A stretch of 64,000 nt of DNA from Streptomyces violens (GTDB lineage: Bacteria > Actinomycetota > Actinomycetes > Streptomycetales > Streptomycetaceae), in assembly GCF_000717745.1 (NCBI RefSeq), contig NZ_JOBH01000010.1, positions 124,001 through 188,000 of the forward strand, read 5' to 3'. The translations under genes were made by a program, and so were the position numbers. This document shows, in pieces, positions 40,465 to 48,999 of this stretch (the stretch's first letter is position 1; the number at the start of each line of letters is the position of its first letter). The notes under the pieces were generated by a model. The model was not told the DNA's origin. It ran no database searches and saw only the letters and a list, made by a program, of their open reading frames with translations.

Positions 40465-42099
40465 ATGAGCCAGGACGGCGCACAGGCCCACGGCGCGGGC
40501 CGTTCGGTGGGACGGGGACGCTACCAGCTCCGTGATCTTCTCGGCACCGGCGGCATGGCCGCCGTCCACCTCGCGTACGACAGCGTGCTGGACCGCGAGG
40601 TCGCGATCAAGACGCTGCACACCGAGCTCGGCCGTGAGCAGGCGTTCCGCGAGCGCTTCCGCCGCGAGGCCCAGGCCGTCGCGAAGCTCTCGCACACCAA
40701 CATCGTCTCGGTGTACGACTCCGGCGAGGACGAGCTCGACGGCGGCACGACGCCGTACATCGTCATGGAGTACGTCTCCGGGCAGCCGCTGCGCGATGCC
40801 CTGGACACCGATATCGCGCAGTACGGCGCCATGCCCACCGAGAAGGCGCTGAAGATCACAGCAGATGTGCTGGCGGCCCTGGAGACCAGCCACGAGATGG
40901 GCCTGGTCCACCGGGACATCAAGCCCGGCAACGTCATGGTGACCAAACGCGGTGTCGTGAAGGTCATGGACTTCGGCATCGCGCGCGCCATGCAGTCCGG
41001 CGTCACCTCCATGACCCAGACCGGCATGGTCGTCGGCACGCCGCAGTACCTCTCGCCCGAGCAGGCGCTGGGCCGCAGCGTCGACGCCCGCTCCGACCTG
41101 TACTCCGTCGGCATCATGCTCTTCGAGCTGCTGACCGGGCAGTTGCCCTTCGACGCGGACTCGCCGCTGGCCATCGCGTACGCGCACGTACAGGAGGAGC
41201 CGCCGGCGCCCTCCAGCATCAACCGCTCGCTGCCGCCCGCGGTGGACGCGATCGTCGCCCGCGCGCTGAAGAAGAACCCCAACGAACGCTTCCCGACCGC
41301 CCAGGCGATGCAGGACGAGTGCCTGCGCATCGCCCAGTCCGGGCAGTCCGGCTCCTCGCCGGTGATCATTGGCGGCCAGGGGCCGCGGTCCAGCGGCGCT
41401 TCGGTGGCCTCCGCGGTCTTCCCGTCGGCGACCGGCAACCCGGCAACGGGCGCGCAGCACGTGCAGAACCCGTACACGCCGCCGCCGGCGAACGGGCAGT
41501 ACGGCTACCCCCCGTCGACCCCGCCGCCGCCGAGCCACGGTTACCAGACCCCGGCGCCCGGTCCGTACAACGGCGGCATGCAGACCCCGCCGCCGTACAC
41601 GATCTCGCCGCAGAACGGGGGCCCGGGGACCGGCGGCAAGAGCAACAAGCCGGTGCTGATCGGCTCCGCCGCGGTCGCCCTGATCGCCGTCGTCGCGGTG
41701 GTCCTGGTCATCGCCCTCAGCGGCGGCGACCCGGAGCAGCCGGGCCCGCAGGCCAACGGCACCGCGCAGCCCTCCGCCTCCGCCACCGAGGGCCCCTCCG
41801 ACAAGGTCCAGCCGGAGCAGACGGACCGCACCATCGACCCCAAGGCATGCACGGAAGCGGTCAAGAGCTTCGACGACAAGTCGAAGGTCATGATGCCGAA
41901 CTTCTACAGCAAGAACCTCCGCTCGGTGAAGGCGTGCATGCAGAAGGCCGGCTGGGAGTGGGACATCACGTACGAGAACAGCGAGCCCATGTGGGGCAAG
42001 AACGCCGTCATCCGCCAGACCCCGGCCGAGAACGAGAACTTCGACCCCAAGGGCGACCAGGAGATCGAACTGGTCGTCTCGACGGGCAAGTCCGGCTGA
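40465..42099 (+). CDS. Transmembrane Ser/Thr protein kinase with C-terminal PASTA-like domain
   Basis: 544 residues. Kinase domain about 20-285: LGTGGMAAVH, Lys49, HRDIKPGNV, DFGIA and the activation loop TSMTQTGMVVGTPQYLSPE. A juxtamembrane Pro/Gly/Tyr-rich stretch (about 330-390), one transmembrane helix at about 396-418, then an extracellular domain of about 125 residues whose last part (KSVKACMQKAGWEWDITY onward, VIRQTPAENENFDPKGDQEIELVVS) resembles a single PASTA unit. PknB-type kinases sense wall fragments and control division and growth. SD AGGGGGAAA. Confidence 0.93.
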   Translation: MSQDGAQAHGAGRSVGRGRYQLRDLLGTGGMAAVHLAYDSVLDREVAIKTLHTELGREQAFRERFRREAQAVAKLSHTNIVSVYDSGEDELDGGTTPYIVMEYVSGQPLRDALDTDIAQYGAMPTEKALKITADVLAALETSHEMGLVHRDIKPGNVMVTKRGVVKVMDFGIARAMQSGVTSMTQTGMVVGTPQYLSPEQALGRSVDARSDLYSVGIMLFELLTGQLPFDADSPLAIAYAHVQEEPPAPSSINRSLPPAVDAIVARALKKNPNERFPTAQAMQDECLRIAQSGQSGSSPVIIGGQGPRSSGASVASAVFPSATGNPATGAQHVQNPYTPPPANGQYGYPPSTPPPPSHGYQTPAPGPYNGGMQTPPPYTISPQNGGPGTGGKSNKPVLIGSAAVALIAVVAVVLVIALSGGDPEQPGPQANGTAQPSASATEGPSDKVQPEQTDRTIDPKACTEAVKSFDDKSKVMMPNFYSKNLRSVKACMQKAGWEWDITYENSEPMWGKNAVIRQTPAENENFDPKGDQEIELVVSTGKSG

Positions 42100-42115
42100 G
42101 ACCGGAGCCGGACAC

Positions 42116-42170
42116 ACCTGCACCGAGGGGCCCTGCGCGCACGTCGCGCGAAGGGCCCCTCGGTGCAGGT
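42116..42170. terminator. Strong bidirectional terminator
   Basis: Perfect 19-bp arms (42116-42134 / 42152-42170) with a smaller GCGCG/CGCGC stem inside the loop, followed by TTT; between the kinase gene and convergent bpa. Confidence 0.85.
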
Positions 42171-42228
42171 TTCCGACGTCCGGTCCGCCGTGCGGCGACG
42201 TCCGGTCCGCCTCCGGCGGCGCCGGCCG

Positions 42229-42789
42229 TCAGAGGTACGGGCCGGAGCGGGCGCCGCGGCCGGGGTGTTCGTCGTCGTCCTCGGACGGGGCCACGCCGGG
42301 CGGGAGGGCGCGGCGCATCTGCTCCAACTGGGCGCGCGCGGCCATCTGCTGGGCGAACAGGGCGGTCTGGATGCCGTGGAACAGGCCCTCCAGCCAGCCG
42401 ACCAACTGTGCCTGCGCGATGCGCAGTTCGGCTTCAGTGGGCACGGAGTCCTCGGTGAACGGCAGGGACAGCCGCTCCAGCTCCTCCACCAGCTCAGGAG
42501 CCAGCCCGTCCTCCAACTCCTTGACGGAGCCGGCGTGGATCTCCTTGAGGCGGACCCGGCTCGCCTCGTCCAGCGGGGCGGCCTTCACCTCTTCCAGCAG
42601 CTGCTTGATCATGCTGCCGATGCGCATGACCTTCGCGGGCTGTTCGACCATCTCCGTCACCGGAACCTCGCGTGGCTCATCGTCGCCGCCTCCACCACCG
42701 GAGCCTGCGCTGCCGAGAGCCATGCCGTCCGGGCCGACAACCAGGACGTGCGGGCTCTCCTGCGACCGTTCGTTCATCGGCATATCCAT
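42229..42789 (-). CDS. bpa: Bacterial proteasome activator Bpa (DUF2587)
   Basis: 186 residues matching Bpa (Rv3780-type, DUF2587): an acidic N-terminus, a Gly-rich linker, a four-helix core (VMRIGSMIKQLLEEVKAA through WLEGLFHGIQTALFAQQMAARAQLEQMR) and a disordered acidic tail ending GPYL. Bpa forms dodecameric rings that open the 20S proteasome without ATP; its C-terminal GQYL motif docks into the alpha ring. Here the end is GPYL, one residue different. The proteasome genes are not in this window. ATG 42789 chosen by homology; nearby in-frame ATGs at 42783 and 42777 are possible. Confidence 0.92.
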   Translation of the reverse strand: MDMPMNERSQESPHVLVVGPDGMALGSAGSGGGGGDDEPREVPVTEMVEQPAKVMRIGSMIKQLLEEVKAAPLDEASRVRLKEIHAGSVKELEDGLAPELVEELERLSLPFTEDSVPTEAELRIAQAQLVGWLEGLFHGIQTALFAQQMAARAQLEQMRRALPPGVAPSEDDDEHPGRGARSGPYL

Positions 42790-42944
42790 GCCGCCATTCT
42801 CTCGTACATGCAGTAGGAACAGTTGTGCCCCGAGGAACTGGTGATCCACCCTCGCGATGCGTCCCGTCACCGTACTTCGCCGCTGTTCAGGGTGTTTAGC
42901 GGTATATGCGGGCCTTTTCCGAGATGCCGCGATTGTGGGCTCAT

Positions 42945-42963
42945 GTGACCCTGATTACGTCAC
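42945..42963 (+). promoter_or_regulatory. Palindrome GTGAC-N9-GTCAC upstream of secreted protein gene
   Basis: Perfect 5-bp arms about 30 bases before the GTG start. It partly resembles a BldD-type site with two mismatches; the binding factor is unknown. Confidence 0.3.
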
Positions 42964-42991
42964 TCGACGGCTCGGCACGGGAGGACACGGC

Positions 42992-43873
42992 GTGGTTCCA
43001 GGACTCCGCTCACTCATCGTCGCCGGCCTGCTGACGACCACCACGCTGCTCCCCACCACCGCCGTACCCGCGGCCGCCGCCACCACGCATCTCCCCGTAC
43101 GGGCGCACACCCGGGCGGCGGACCCCCCGCAGCCGCAGTCCACCGACGGGCTGCCCGCCGAGAGCCGGCTCCCCGTACGCGGGTCCGGCCGGCCGCAGCC
43201 GTCCGTGCAGGACCAGACGGGTAACAGCAGCACCGGCCACCGCCCCCAGGCGCCCGGTACGTCGGCGTCCGCCGGTACCTCGGCGGCGTCGGCGGAACCG
43301 GACGACAGCCCCTCGCCGTCCTCGACCGCCTCCGGCCCGGGCCCGTCCGCCGGCCCGAGCGACTCCGCCACGGCGTCCCCCGGACGGCCCACCCCGAGCC
43401 ACTCGGCCTCCGGCTCCGGCTCGGCGTCCAGCTCGGGCTCGGCATCCAGCTCGGGCTCCGGCGGGGTGACCAGCCGGCCGGCGACGCCGCCCCGGACCGG
43501 CGCCCCGTCCGGTACCCACGACGGGACGAGCGGGCCGGGTACGCCGCACGCCTCCCGTACCTCCGACAGCGCCGGTACGTCGCCGAAGGACCCCGGCGCG
43601 ACCGACCGGCCGGCCACCGGCTCGGACCGCCCGTACGCGCCCCTCTCGCCGCACAGCCCGGGGACCCACGCATGGCAGACGCTGCGGCCGCCGCACCACC
43701 CGGCCGCCGCCGGGCCCTCCTCGACGAGCCGCGAGACCGCCGGCGCCGTCCGGTCGCCCTACGCCCCCACCGAACGCGCCGCCCGGGTCGCCCGCGTCCT
43801 CCCCTTCGGCGCCGGGCTGGCGCTCACGGGGCTGGGGCTCGCGTTCATCGGGCTGCGACTGCGGCGGCGGTGA
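42992..43873 (+). CDS. Secreted Ser/Pro/Gly-rich protein with C-terminal membrane anchor
   Basis: 293 residues. Signal peptide about 1-29 (LIVAGLLTTTTLLPTTAVPAAAA), about 220 residues of Ser, Pro, Gly, Thr and Asp low complexity, and a C-terminal hydrophobic helix FGAGLALTGLGLAFIGLRLRRR, a stop-transfer anchor. There is no LPxTG sortase motif, though the layout (hydrophobic helix plus basic end) is wall-anchored-like. No domain recognised; a surface stalk or glycosylated mucin-like protein is a guess. GTG with SD GGGAGG. Confidence 0.75.
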   Translation: MVPGLRSLIVAGLLTTTTLLPTTAVPAAAATTHLPVRAHTRAADPPQPQSTDGLPAESRLPVRGSGRPQPSVQDQTGNSSTGHRPQAPGTSASAGTSAASAEPDDSPSPSSTASGPGPSAGPSDSATASPGRPTPSHSASGSGSASSSGSASSSGSGGVTSRPATPPRTGAPSGTHDGTSGPGTPHASRTSDSAGTSPKDPGATDRPATGSDRPYAPLSPHSPGTHAWQTLRPPHHPAAAGPSSTSRETAGAVRSPYAPTERAARVARVLPFGAGLALTGLGLAFIGLRLRRR

Positions 43874-43961
43874 GGGCGGGCGTACGGCCTTCCGGAAGGA
43901 CCGGCTTACGGCTTCCCGGGAAGCGGCCCGGCTGCTCCCGGGAAACGGCCCGGCCGACGGC

Positions 43962-44942
43962 TCAGCCGACCGTCAGGACGACCTTGCCGATGTGGCTGCT
44001 CTCCTCCAGGACGCGGTGCGCCTCGGCGGCGTCCGCCATCGGCAGCGTGCGGTCCACGATCGGCCGCACCTGGCCGTTCTCGACCAGCGGCCAGACGTGC
44101 TCCCGTACGGCGGCGACGATCGCGGCCTTCTCCTCGATCGGCCGGCCGCGCAGCGACGTCGCGGTGACCGCACCCCGCTTGGCCAGCAGCGCGCCCAGGT
44201 TCAGCTCGCCCTTCCGGCCGCCCTGCAGACCGATGACGGCCAGCCGCCCGTTGGTGGCCAGCGCCTGGACGTTGGCGTCCAGGTACTTCGCGCCGATGAT
44301 GTCGAGGATCACGTCCGCGCCCCGGCCGTCGGTGGCCTTGCGGATCTCCTCGACGAAGTCCTGCTCGCGGTAGTTGATGAGCACGTCGGCGCCCAGTTCG
44401 CGGCAGCTCTCCAGCTTCTCGGCGCTGCCCGCGGTCACGGCCACCTTCGCGCCGACGGCCTTGGCCAGCTGGATCGCCATGGTGCCGATGCCGCTGGACC
44501 CGCCGTGCACGAGCAGGGTCTCGCCGGGCCGCAGGTGCGCCACCATGAAGACGTTCGACCAGACGGTGCAGGTCACCTCGGGCAGCGCGGCGGCCTGCGT
44601 GACGTCGAGGCCCTTCGGCAGCGGCAGCAGCTGACCGGCCGGCACGGCCACCTGCTCGGCGTAACCGCCGCCCGCCAGCAGCGCGCAGACCTCGTCGCCG
44701 ACCGCCCAGCCGCTCACGCCCGGGCCGACCTCGGTGATCGTGCCGGCGCACTCCAGGCCGGGGTAGGGGGAGGCGCCGGGCGGCGGGTCGTAGAAGCCCT
44801 GGCGCTGCATCACATCGGCGCGGTTGGCGGCGCTGGCCGCGACCCGCACCAGCACCTCGCCTTCGGACAGTTGCGGCGCGGGCACCTCGGCCCACACCAG
44901 GGCCTCGGGTCCGCCGGGTTCGGGAATGGTGATCGCACGCAT
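43962..44942 (-). CDS. NAD(P)H quinone oxidoreductase (PIG3-like)
   Basis: 326 residues of the zinc-free MDR branch, closest in signature to TP53I3/PIG3: MRAITIPEPGGPEALVWAEVPAP, AASAANRADVMQRQGFYDPPPGAS, and the NADPH site LVHGGSSGIGTMAIQLAKAVG. It reduces quinones by one or two electrons in relatives. ATG 44942 begins the homology; the frame stays open further up through a parS site, where it would read Phe-His-Val-Lys. Confidence 0.92.
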   Translation of the reverse strand: MRAITIPEPGGPEALVWAEVPAPQLSEGEVLVRVAASAANRADVMQRQGFYDPPPGASPYPGLECAGTITEVGPGVSGWAVGDEVCALLAGGGYAEQVAVPAGQLLPLPKGLDVTQAAALPEVTCTVWSNVFMVAHLRPGETLLVHGGSSGIGTMAIQLAKAVGAKVAVTAGSAEKLESCRELGADVLINYREQDFVEEIRKATDGRGADVILDIIGAKYLDANVQALATNGRLAVIGLQGGRKGELNLGALLAKRGAVTATSLRGRPIEEKAAIVAAVREHVWPLVENGQVRPIVDRTLPMADAAEAHRVLEESSHIGKVVLTVG

Positions 44943-45016
44943 GGCCGCGAGGCTACTCGCCTCGGTACCGGACGTACGAGCACCACCCGCGCGGTGCCTG
45001 CGGGTGCTGATCCCGC

Positions 45017-45030
45017 GTTTCACGTGAAAC
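45017..45030. other. parS site, intergenic
   Basis: Perfect GTTTCACGTGAAAC between the quinone reductase start and the 3' end of the K+ channel gene. Unlike two other intergenic copies it is not flanked by a clear stem. Confidence 0.85.
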
Positions 45031-45060
45031 AACCCCGCGTGCACGCGCCTGGACGGGCGG

Positions 45061-46251
45061 CTAGTCCTTGTCCCCCAGGTCCTGCTCGTCCGCGCGGCGG
45101 ATCACCCGGTCCTTCTCGTCCGCCCGGCGCATCGGCTGGACTCCGGAGCCCGGCAGTCCCTGTGCGGCCGGGCGGCCCAGCTCCACCGGCTCGTCCTTCG
45201 GCACCGCGCGGACGATCGTGATCAGCCGGTCGGCGTGCTGCAGCGGGCTCGCCGCCGGGTCGTCGTACGCCAGCAGCCGGTGGCCGCGCAGTACGGAAAC
45301 GACCAGGTCACCGGTGTCCCGTACCGACTTGCCGACCTCCGCCTTCACCACCGGGCGCTCGATCAGGTCCAGCCCGCTGCCCTGCTGGATCAGGTCCTCC
45401 ATGACCGTGCTCGCGCTCGGGCTGTGCACGGACAGGCCCAGCAGCCGGCCCGCCGCGCTCGCGGAGGTGATCACGGAGTCGGCGCCGGACTGCCGCAGCA
45501 GCGGCGCGTTCTCCTCCTCCCGCACCGCCGCGACGATCGTCGCCTTCTTGTTGAGCTGGCGGGCGGTGAGCGACACCAGGACCGCGGTGTCGTCGCGCTG
45601 TGTGGCGATGATGATCTGGTGGGCGCGCTGGACCTCGGCGCGCAGCAGTACGTCGCTGCGCGTGGCGTCGCCCAGTACGCCCGCGAAGCCCTCGGCGACG
45701 GCCGCGTCGATCACCTTGGGGCTCGGGTCCACGATGACGATGCGTTCCCGGCTCGCGCCCGTGGCACGCAGCGTCTCCACGGCCGACCGGCCCTTCGTAC
45801 CGAAGCCGACGATGACGGTGTGGTCGCGCAAGGCGGTCCTCCAGCGGTTCAGCCGCCACTGTTCACGGGTCCGCTCGGTGAGGACCTCGAGGGTGGTGCC
45901 GACCAGGATGATCAGGAACAGGACGCGGAGTGGCGTGATGAGCAGGATGTTCAGCAGCCGTGCGGTGTCTCCGTACGGCACGATGTCGCCGTATCCGGTG
46001 GTGGAGAGCGTGACGGTCGCGTAGTAGACGCAGTCGAGGAAGTCGACCTTGCCGTTGGCGTTGTCGTGGTACTCGTCGCGGTCCACCCAGACGATGACGA
46101 CCGTCAGCACCAGCACTATCAGCGCCATGCAGAGCCGGCGGATCACCTGACGCAGCGGTGCCGCGGGCGCCCGGCGGGGCAGCTGGACCCGGTGCGAGAC
46201 GTCATCGGGGAGCCGCTCGTGGGCTGCGGCGTCGTGCGTGGGGAGCTTCAC
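45061..46251 (-). CDS. K+ channel with TrkA-N/TrkA-C (RCK) domains
   Basis: 396 residues. A 2-TM channel: TM1 about 40-56 (CMALIVLVLTVVIVWV), pore helix and selectivity filter TTGYGD (84-89), TM2 about 97-122, then a cytosolic RCK Rossmann domain starting at VIVGFGTKGRSAVETL (145-160) and a TrkA-C-like domain. A charged Arg/Asp tail closes the protein. It should be a ligand-gated potassium channel of the Kch/MthK group. Its GTG overlaps the moeA stop by 4 bp (GTGA), placing it last in a mobA-moeA-channel operon. Confidence 0.92.
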   Translation of the reverse strand: MKLPTHDAAAHERLPDDVSHRVQLPRRAPAAPLRQVIRRLCMALIVLVLTVVIVWVDRDEYHDNANGKVDFLDCVYYATVTLSTTGYGDIVPYGDTARLLNILLITPLRVLFLIILVGTTLEVLTERTREQWRLNRWRTALRDHTVIVGFGTKGRSAVETLRATGASRERIVIVDPSPKVIDAAVAEGFAGVLGDATRSDVLLRAEVQRAHQIIIATQRDDTAVLVSLTARQLNKKATIVAAVREEENAPLLRQSGADSVITSASAAGRLLGLSVHSPSASTVMEDLIQQGSGLDLIERPVVKAEVGKSVRDTGDLVVSVLRGHRLLAYDDPAASPLQHADRLITIVRAVPKDEPVELGRPAAQGLPGSGVQPMRRADEKDRVIRRADEQDLGDKD

Positions 46252-48002
46252 ACCCGGCCTCCGGTGGCGCCGATGTCCGAGGTCGTGGCGGCGGGGGACC
46301 AGGGGAGGCCGAGGAGTACGGCCGACTCGCCCTCGGCGGCGCCGCCGGGCGGGATCACGGCCAGCGCGTCGGCGGCGGCGATGCCGCGCAGCATGGCAGG
46401 GCCGTTGAAGTGCAGGGGGAGCGCCACGACGCCTCCCTTCTCGTCCGTGCGGCAGGCCACGGGGACCAGCCGGGTGTCGTGCGGGTGCCCGTGCACGCCG
46501 TCGGCGAGGCGTACTCGGCGGGGCTCGGAGCGCGTACGGCCCGAGAGCGTACCGAGCAGCGGTTCGGCAAGCGTCAGCAGCCCCGAGACGGCGGCGAGCG
46601 GATTGCCGGGAAGGCCGACCAGGTGACGAGGGGTACGCGGGGTACGCACGGGGCGCTTGGTGCGCTTGGCGGACCGGCCGCGCGGGGTGGTGCCGTCCGC
46701 CGGGTCGAGCCGGGCGAGCAGCATCGGGTGGCCGGGGCGTACCTGTACGCCGTCCACCAGCAGTTCGGCCCCGAGGCGGCGCAGCGTGGGGTGCACATGG
46801 TCGACCGGGCCCGCGGCCGTGCCGCCGGTCGTGATCACCACGTCCGCCGTCGACGAGGCGATGGCCTCGTACAACACGCCCTCGTCGTCCGCGAGATGAC
46901 GCGGACCGATGGTCTCCGCGCCCAGGGCGTGCAGCCAGGGCGCGAGCATCGGGCCGAGCGCGTCCCGGATGCGTCCCTCCTGCGGCAGCCCGCTGTGCAG
47001 CAACTCGTCGCCCAGGACCAGGATTTCCACCACCGGACGGCGGTACGTCCACAGCTCGTCGTAGCCCGCGGCGGCGGCGAGGCCGAGCACGGCCGGGGTC
47101 ACCGACGTGCCGGGCGGCAGCAGTTGGTCGCCGTTGCGGCACTCCTGGCCGCGCGGCCGGATGTCCTGCCCGGGCGGCGCGCCACCGGGCGCGGACAACA
47201 GCGCGCCGCCATCGGCCTGTTCGACGGTCTCGCCGTGTTCGGAACGGAGCACCGCCGAGGCGCCGGGCGGTATCCGCGCCCCGGTGGCGATCCGGATCGC
47301 GTGCCCGGCGGGCAGCGGCCGGGCGGGGCCCTGACCGGCGAGGATGCCGGCGGTCGCGGAGGGAGCGAGGGTGCTGGGGGCGGTCACGCGCCAGGGTCCA
47401 GGGCCGGAGACGGCCCAGCCGTCCATCGCCGAGGTGTCGAACGAGGGCAGGTCCGTGAGCGCCGTGAGCGCCCCGGCTAGCACGCGGCCCAGAGCTTCGG
47501 GGCCGAGCGGGACGGTGGCTGCCTCCAGCGGCCCGGCCACGGCGCCGGCGGCTGCCGCCCGGGCGTCGTGCCAGGGGGAGTGCGCGCTGTGGCGGTGGGC
47601 GGGTGCGGTGCGGGAGGCGGCGGGGGCGGGGGAGTTCGGGGAGTGGGCCGGGGCGCTCGGCTGCGGTTCAGGGGCGGCCGGGAGGTCCGGGGCGCCGGGG
47701 CCTCCCGGGCCCGGCTTCGGCTCCTGATGCGGCTCCGGCTCCGGGGTCCGGGCCGCGGCCGCCGCCTCCGGCCCCGCTTCGTGTCGGCCGTTGCCCCAGG
47801 GCGCGTGCCACGGGTCCATCCACGTACGTTCGGACGAGCGCTCGCGGACACGGTGCTCCGCGCCATGGGGTGCGGCGTCCGCCGTACGAGGCGCGGCGTC
47901 CGGTACCCGAGGCGCGGCATCCGGTGTCCGGGGCCGCCCCGCGTTGGCGATGGCGAGGGCGTCGTCGAATTCGCCGGGGTCTCCCGTAAGACCGGGCATC
48001 AT
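46248..48002 (-). CDS. moeA: Molybdopterin molybdenumtransferase MoeA with long N-terminal extension
   Basis: 584 residues against about 400 for typical MoeA. The first ~145 residues are Pro/Ala/Glu-rich, with repeats such as TPDAAPRVPDAAPRTADAAP, and look disordered. The MoeA fold follows: LTDLPSFDTSAMDGWAV, ATGARIPPGASAVL, VEILVLGDEL, the MPT-binding VVITTGGTAAGPVDHVHPTL and HLVGLPGNPLAAVSG. It inserts molybdate into adenylated molybdopterin. ATG 48002 overlaps the mobA-like stop by 4 bp. Confidence 0.9.
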   Translation of the reverse strand: MMPGLTGDPGEFDDALAIANAGRPRTPDAAPRVPDAAPRTADAAPHGAEHRVRERSSERTWMDPWHAPWGNGRHEAGPEAAAAARTPEPEPHQEPKPGPGGPGAPDLPAAPEPQPSAPAHSPNSPAPAASRTAPAHRHSAHSPWHDARAAAAGAVAGPLEAATVPLGPEALGRVLAGALTALTDLPSFDTSAMDGWAVSGPGPWRVTAPSTLAPSATAGILAGQGPARPLPAGHAIRIATGARIPPGASAVLRSEHGETVEQADGGALLSAPGGAPPGQDIRPRGQECRNGDQLLPPGTSVTPAVLGLAAAAGYDELWTYRRPVVEILVLGDELLHSGLPQEGRIRDALGPMLAPWLHALGAETIGPRHLADDEGVLYEAIASSTADVVITTGGTAAGPVDHVHPTLRRLGAELLVDGVQVRPGHPMLLARLDPADGTTPRGRSAKRTKRPVRTPRTPRHLVGLPGNPLAAVSGLLTLAEPLLGTLSGRTRSEPRRVRLADGVHGHPHDTRLVPVACRTDEKGGVVALPLHFNGPAMLRGIAAADALAVIPPGGAAEGESAVLLGLPWSPAATTSDIGATGGRV

Positions 48003-48901
48003 TCCGCCGTGTCCGCGGCTTCGGCTTCCGCGGCTTCCGCGGCCCAGCGGTTCGCCAGCGCCGCCGCGCGCCTGCTGACCTCCGCCACGTCGAGGCCCTG
48101 CTGCGCGGCCGCGTACCCGACGAGGAAGGTCGTCAGCGGCGCGGCCGGCCGGGCCACGCCGTGCGCCGCGTCCCGCGCCAGGTCGAGGAGGTCGGCCGTG
48201 TCGACATCGAGTTCGATGCCCAGTTCGGCCTTGACTGCGGTGATCCATTCGTCCAACACGTGTCCATGCTCCCTGATCCGGGCGCGCGCCGCGCTGAGGG
48301 CCTCCCAGGTGTCGCAGTCGAACGAGGCCGCCGCCGTCTCGTCCCGGACCCGCCGCACCGACAGTTCGGCGAGCAGGGCACGCAACGGCAGCCCGTCGAG
48401 ACCACCGCGCTCGGCCCGCAGCGTCTCAAGGGCGCGGCGCAGCGCCGCGGCCTTGTACGCCGCCACGAGCGGCTGGTCCCGCCCGTCGCCGTCGACCAGC
48501 AGCGCCCCGTCCACGTGGCCGGGCGGCTCGCCGTCCGCGTGGCCTGACGGCTCCCCGGGCCCCGGCCCGGCTCCCGCCGCCAGCAGCGCGTCCACCGTCC
48601 CCGTCGTGAGAAAGGGCAGGTCGGCGGAGAGGACGAGCACCGTGTCGGCGGTGGTGTGCCGCAGGCCCGCGTCCAGCGCCGCGACCGGTCCGGCCCCGGG
48701 CGGGTCCTCGCGCGTCGTCACCACCGGGCGCGCGGTCGGCCGCTCGGGCCCGACCACCACGGTGCGCGCCGCACCGGGGCAGGCGGCGAGGACCCGGTCC
48801 AGCAGGGACCTCCCGCCGACCGCGAGGGCCGGCTTGTCGGCGCCGCCGAGCCGGCGCGCCGCGCCCCCGGCCAGCACGATGGTGTCGTAGTCGGTCGTCA
48901 C
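47999..48901 (-). CDS. MobA-like NTP transferase fused to DUF6457 domain
   Basis: 300 residues. The N-terminal nucleotidyltransferase (about 1-195) begins IVLAGGAARRLGGADKPAL, the MobA signature, with VLVLSADLPFL for metal binding and DQPLVAAYKAAAL. The C-terminal ~85 residues (LDEWITAVKAELGIELDVDTADLLDLARDAAHGV) match the small actinobacterial DUF6457 domain. MobA enzymes attach GMP to molybdopterin; with moeA directly downstream a cofactor role is likely. The proposed ATG at 48901 lacks a clear SD. Confidence 0.88.
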   Translation of the reverse strand: MTTDYDTIVLAGGAARRLGGADKPALAVGGRSLLDRVLAACPGAARTVVVGPERPTARPVVTTREDPPGAGPVAALDAGLRHTTADTVLVLSADLPFLTTGTVDALLAAGAGPGPGEPSGHADGEPPGHVDGALLVDGDGRDQPLVAAYKAAALRRALETLRAERGGLDGLPLRALLAELSVRRVRDETAAASFDCDTWEALSAARARIREHGHVLDEWITAVKAELGIELDVDTADLLDLARDAAHGVARPAAPLTTFLVGYAAAQQGLDVAEVSRRAAALANRWAAEAAEAEAADTAE

Positions 48902-48958
48902 CCCCCGAGTATCACCGGCACCCGGCGATCGACACCCCGTCCGTGCCGGTGTTCGTGA

Positions 48959-48999
48959 TCGTGGTGCCTCTCACATCCCCCACGGTGGTGCCTCTCACA
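48959..48999. repeat. Short direct repeat after bkdC (operon 2)
   Basis: GTGGTGCCTCTCACA occurs at 48961-48975 and 48985-48999, a 24-bp offset. The second copy includes the bkdC stop codon, suggesting a local duplication of the gene end. Confidence 0.6.

Noticed and set aside
40262..40468. 68-codon GTG-started frame overlapping the second kinase gene by 4 bp
   Set aside because: Third-position G+C is clearly lower than in the real genes, no SD, no recognisable sequence; probably leader DNA.
42944..42964. Crp-type site before the secreted protein gene
   Set aside because: TGTGA and TCACT are spaced about five bases too far apart for a Crp site.
43911..43952. 22-bp duplicated motif between the secreted protein and quinone reductase genes
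   Set aside because: Only two imperfect copies (TCCCGGGAA...CGGCCCGGC); likely part of an ordinary GC-rich termination region.
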